Below, in pieces: positions 62,748 through 64,000 of a DNA stretch of 64,000 bases. This DNA comes from Pseudogemmobacter humi (GTDB lineage Bacteria; Pseudomonadota; Alphaproteobacteria; Rhodobacterales; Rhodobacteraceae), in the NCBI RefSeq assembly GCF_900609055.1, contig NZ_UXAW01000058.1:1-64000 (forward strand), written 5' to 3'. The first letter of the stretch is position 1. Each line of letters opens with the position of its first letter. The notes below the pieces were generated by a model that saw only the letters and a program-made list of their open reading frames with translations, had not been told where the DNA came from and ran no database searches. The translations under genes and the position numbers were made by a program.

Positions 62748-64000
62748 ATGGAACAGGCAGAGATCGGGCTGGTCGGCCTGGGGGTGATGGGGGCGGCGCT
62801 GGCGCTCAACATCGCGGAGAAAGGTCACCGGATCGCGGTCTGGAACCGCACCGGCGCGGTGACGGAAGCCTTCCACGCCGGAGCGGGCGCGCTGGCCGCG
62901 CGGATCGTCCCGACACAGAGCCTGACAGATCTGGTCGCGGCCATCCGCCCGCCGCGCGCGGTTATCCTGATGATCCCGGCGGGGGAGGCGGTCGATCAGC
63001 AGATCGCGGCGCTGCGGCCGCTGATGGGCCCGGACGATCTGATCATCGACGCCGGCAATGCCGATTTCCACGACACCGAACGCCGGGCGGCCACGGCCGA
63101 AGCGGCAGGTGTCCCTTTCCTCGGGATCGGCGTTTCGGGCGGCGAAGAGGGCGCGCGCCACGGCCCCTCGATCATGGGCGGCGGGCCGAAAGCCGCGTGG
63201 GAGAGGGTGCGGCCGGTGATGGAGGCCATCGCTGCCAGACACCAGGGCACGCCCTGCGCCGCCTGGATGGGGCCGGGCGGGGCGGGCCATTTCGTAAAGA
63301 CCGTGCATAACGGCATCGAATATGCCGATATGCAGATGATCGCCGAGGCCTATGGGCTGATGCGCGACGGGATGGGGATGAGCGCCGCAGAGATCGCGGA
63401 TGTGTTCGCGGCCTGGAACGAAGGCCCGCTGCGCTCTTACCTGATCGAAATTTCCGCCGCCGTGGCCCGTGCGTCCGACCCTGAGACCGGCGCCGCCATG
63501 CTGGACGTGATCCTGGACGCCGCCGGGCAGAAGGGCACCGGCCGCTGGACCGCGATCGAGGCGCAGCACCTTGCCACCCCGGTGCCGGTGATCGAGGCCG
63601 CGGTGATGGCGCGCAACGTCTCGGCGCGGCTGAATGAGCGCCGCGCGGGAGAGGCGGTCTTCGGCCCCGGCCCGCAGCCGCTCGGGGGAGCGCTGACGCT
63701 TGCCGATCTGGAAGGCGCGCTGATCGCCGGCAAGATCCTGTGCTACGCCCAGGGCTTCGGCATGCTTGCCGCGGCATCGGTGGCGCAGGGCTGGGGGCTG
63801 GACCTGTCCGCCGCCGCAAGGGTCTGGCGCGCGGGCTGCATCATCCGCTCGGATATGCTCGACCCGATGGCCGCGGCGCTCGGCGAAGACCCCGCCCGCA
63901 ACCTGATCCTCTCCCCCGCCTTCGCCGCCCTGCTGCAACGCCACCAGGGCGCACTCCGCCGCGTGACCGCGAGCGCCGCGCTGAACGGCCACGGCCTGCC
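62748..64000 (+). CDS. gnd: 6-phosphogluconate dehydrogenase (3' end beyond window)
   Basis: Open frame of at least 417 codons reaching the right edge without a stop; the family length is about 470 residues, so only about 50 are missing. NADP-binding loop GLVGLGVMGAALALNIAEKG at the N-terminus, the substrate block GVSGGEEGARHGPSIMGGG, the catalytic lysine/histidine segment FVKTVHNGIEYADMQMIAEA and DAAGQKGTGRWT. Catalyses oxidative decarboxylation of 6-phosphogluconate to ribulose-5-phosphate and NADPH. Long-form homotetrameric type. The gene follows an operator-like palindrome. Confidence 0.95.
   Translation, partial: MEQAEIGLVGLGVMGAALALNIAEKGHRIAVWNRTGAVTEAFHAGAGALAARIVPTQSLTDLVAAIRPPRAVILMIPAGEAVDQQIAALRPLMGPDDLIIDAGNADFHDTERRAATAEAAGVPFLGIGVSGGEEGARHGPSIMGGGPKAAWERVRPVMEAIAARHQGTPCAAWMGPGGAGHFVKTVHNGIEYADMQMIAEAYGLMRDGMGMSAAEIADVFAAWNEGPLRSYLIEISAAVARASDPETGAAMLDVILDAAGQKGTGRWTAIEAQHLATPVPVIEAAVMARNVSARLNERRAGEAVFGPGPQPLGGALTLADLEGALIAGKILCYAQGFGMLAAASVAQGWGLDLSAAARVWRAGCIIRSDMLDPMAAALGEDPARNLILSPAFAALLQRHQGALRRVTASAALNGHGL

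Noticed and set aside
1-64000. Search for tRNA, rRNA, CRISPR repeats, insertion sequences and integrases.
   Set aside because: No cloverleaf, T-loop (GTTCGAATCC-type) block, regularly spaced repeats or transposase motifs were found.

Overview
The window is about 64 kb of very GC-rich DNA, densely packed with genes, and looks like the chromosome of a member of the Rhodobacterales (Rhodobacter/Paracoccus group, Alphaproteobacteria). Grounds: strong G/C third-position bias, start-stop overlaps of the ATGA/GTGA type, family signatures typical of that order (a DUF1523-like protein, cytochrome c', glutathione-dependent formaldehyde dehydrogenase) and a family of composite palindromic intergenic repeats. 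No rRNA, tRNA, CRISPR array, insertion sequence or prophage was recognised. Most of the window is core metabolism.

Layout. 1-7.3 kb: a PAS-domain protein that may be cut at the left edge, pgsA-moaD-moaE (phospholipid and molybdopterin synthesis), a P1-family peptidase, an L,D-transpeptidase lipoprotein, a cupin, and panB-panC (pantothenate). 7.6-15.3 kb: a run of eight same-strand, mostly overlapping genes of unknown role (coiled-coil protein, small membrane proteins, an AAA+ ATPase, a DUF1523-like protein). This is the best candidate for an undescribed system; one member is clearly lower in GC and looks like a later insertion. 15.3-25 kb: pheT, ilvD, a lipoprotein, two unknown proteins, a succinyl-CoA:acetate CoA-transferase-like enzyme, ybaK and map. 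25-34 kb: CinA-N/GNAT/OmpA genes, a LysR regulator, an EF-hand protein, a FadH-like reductase, cytochrome c', two tandem I78-like lipoproteins and class III alcohol dehydrogenase. 34-38 kb: a sulfate ABC transporter operon (cysA-sbp-cysT-cysW). 38-50 kb: a flavin monooxygenase, trhO, pncB, Zur-box-controlled zinT, arfB, yhhQ, mepA, an MFS exporter, a thioesterase, yggT and recQ. 50-64 kb: a hybrid histidine kinase divergent from an alpha-2-macroglobulin/pbpC pair, a degenerate gene, a beta-ketothiolase, a PPP-family phosphatase and a truncated gnd with a LacI-type operator-like palindrome in front of it.

Functional links. pgsA/moaD/moaE and panB/panC are tightly coupled pairs. The sulfate genes form one overlapping transcription unit behind an AT-rich promoter region. 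Alpha-2-macroglobulin plus PBP1C is a known envelope defence/repair pair. Non-coding features of most interest are the composite palindromic repeats, a triple hairpin between convergent genes, a probable Zur operator, a candidate LacI-family operator at gnd, and a compact antisense-to-16S-like element between yhhQ and arfB where a very strong Shine-Dalgarno sequence is folded into a hairpin.
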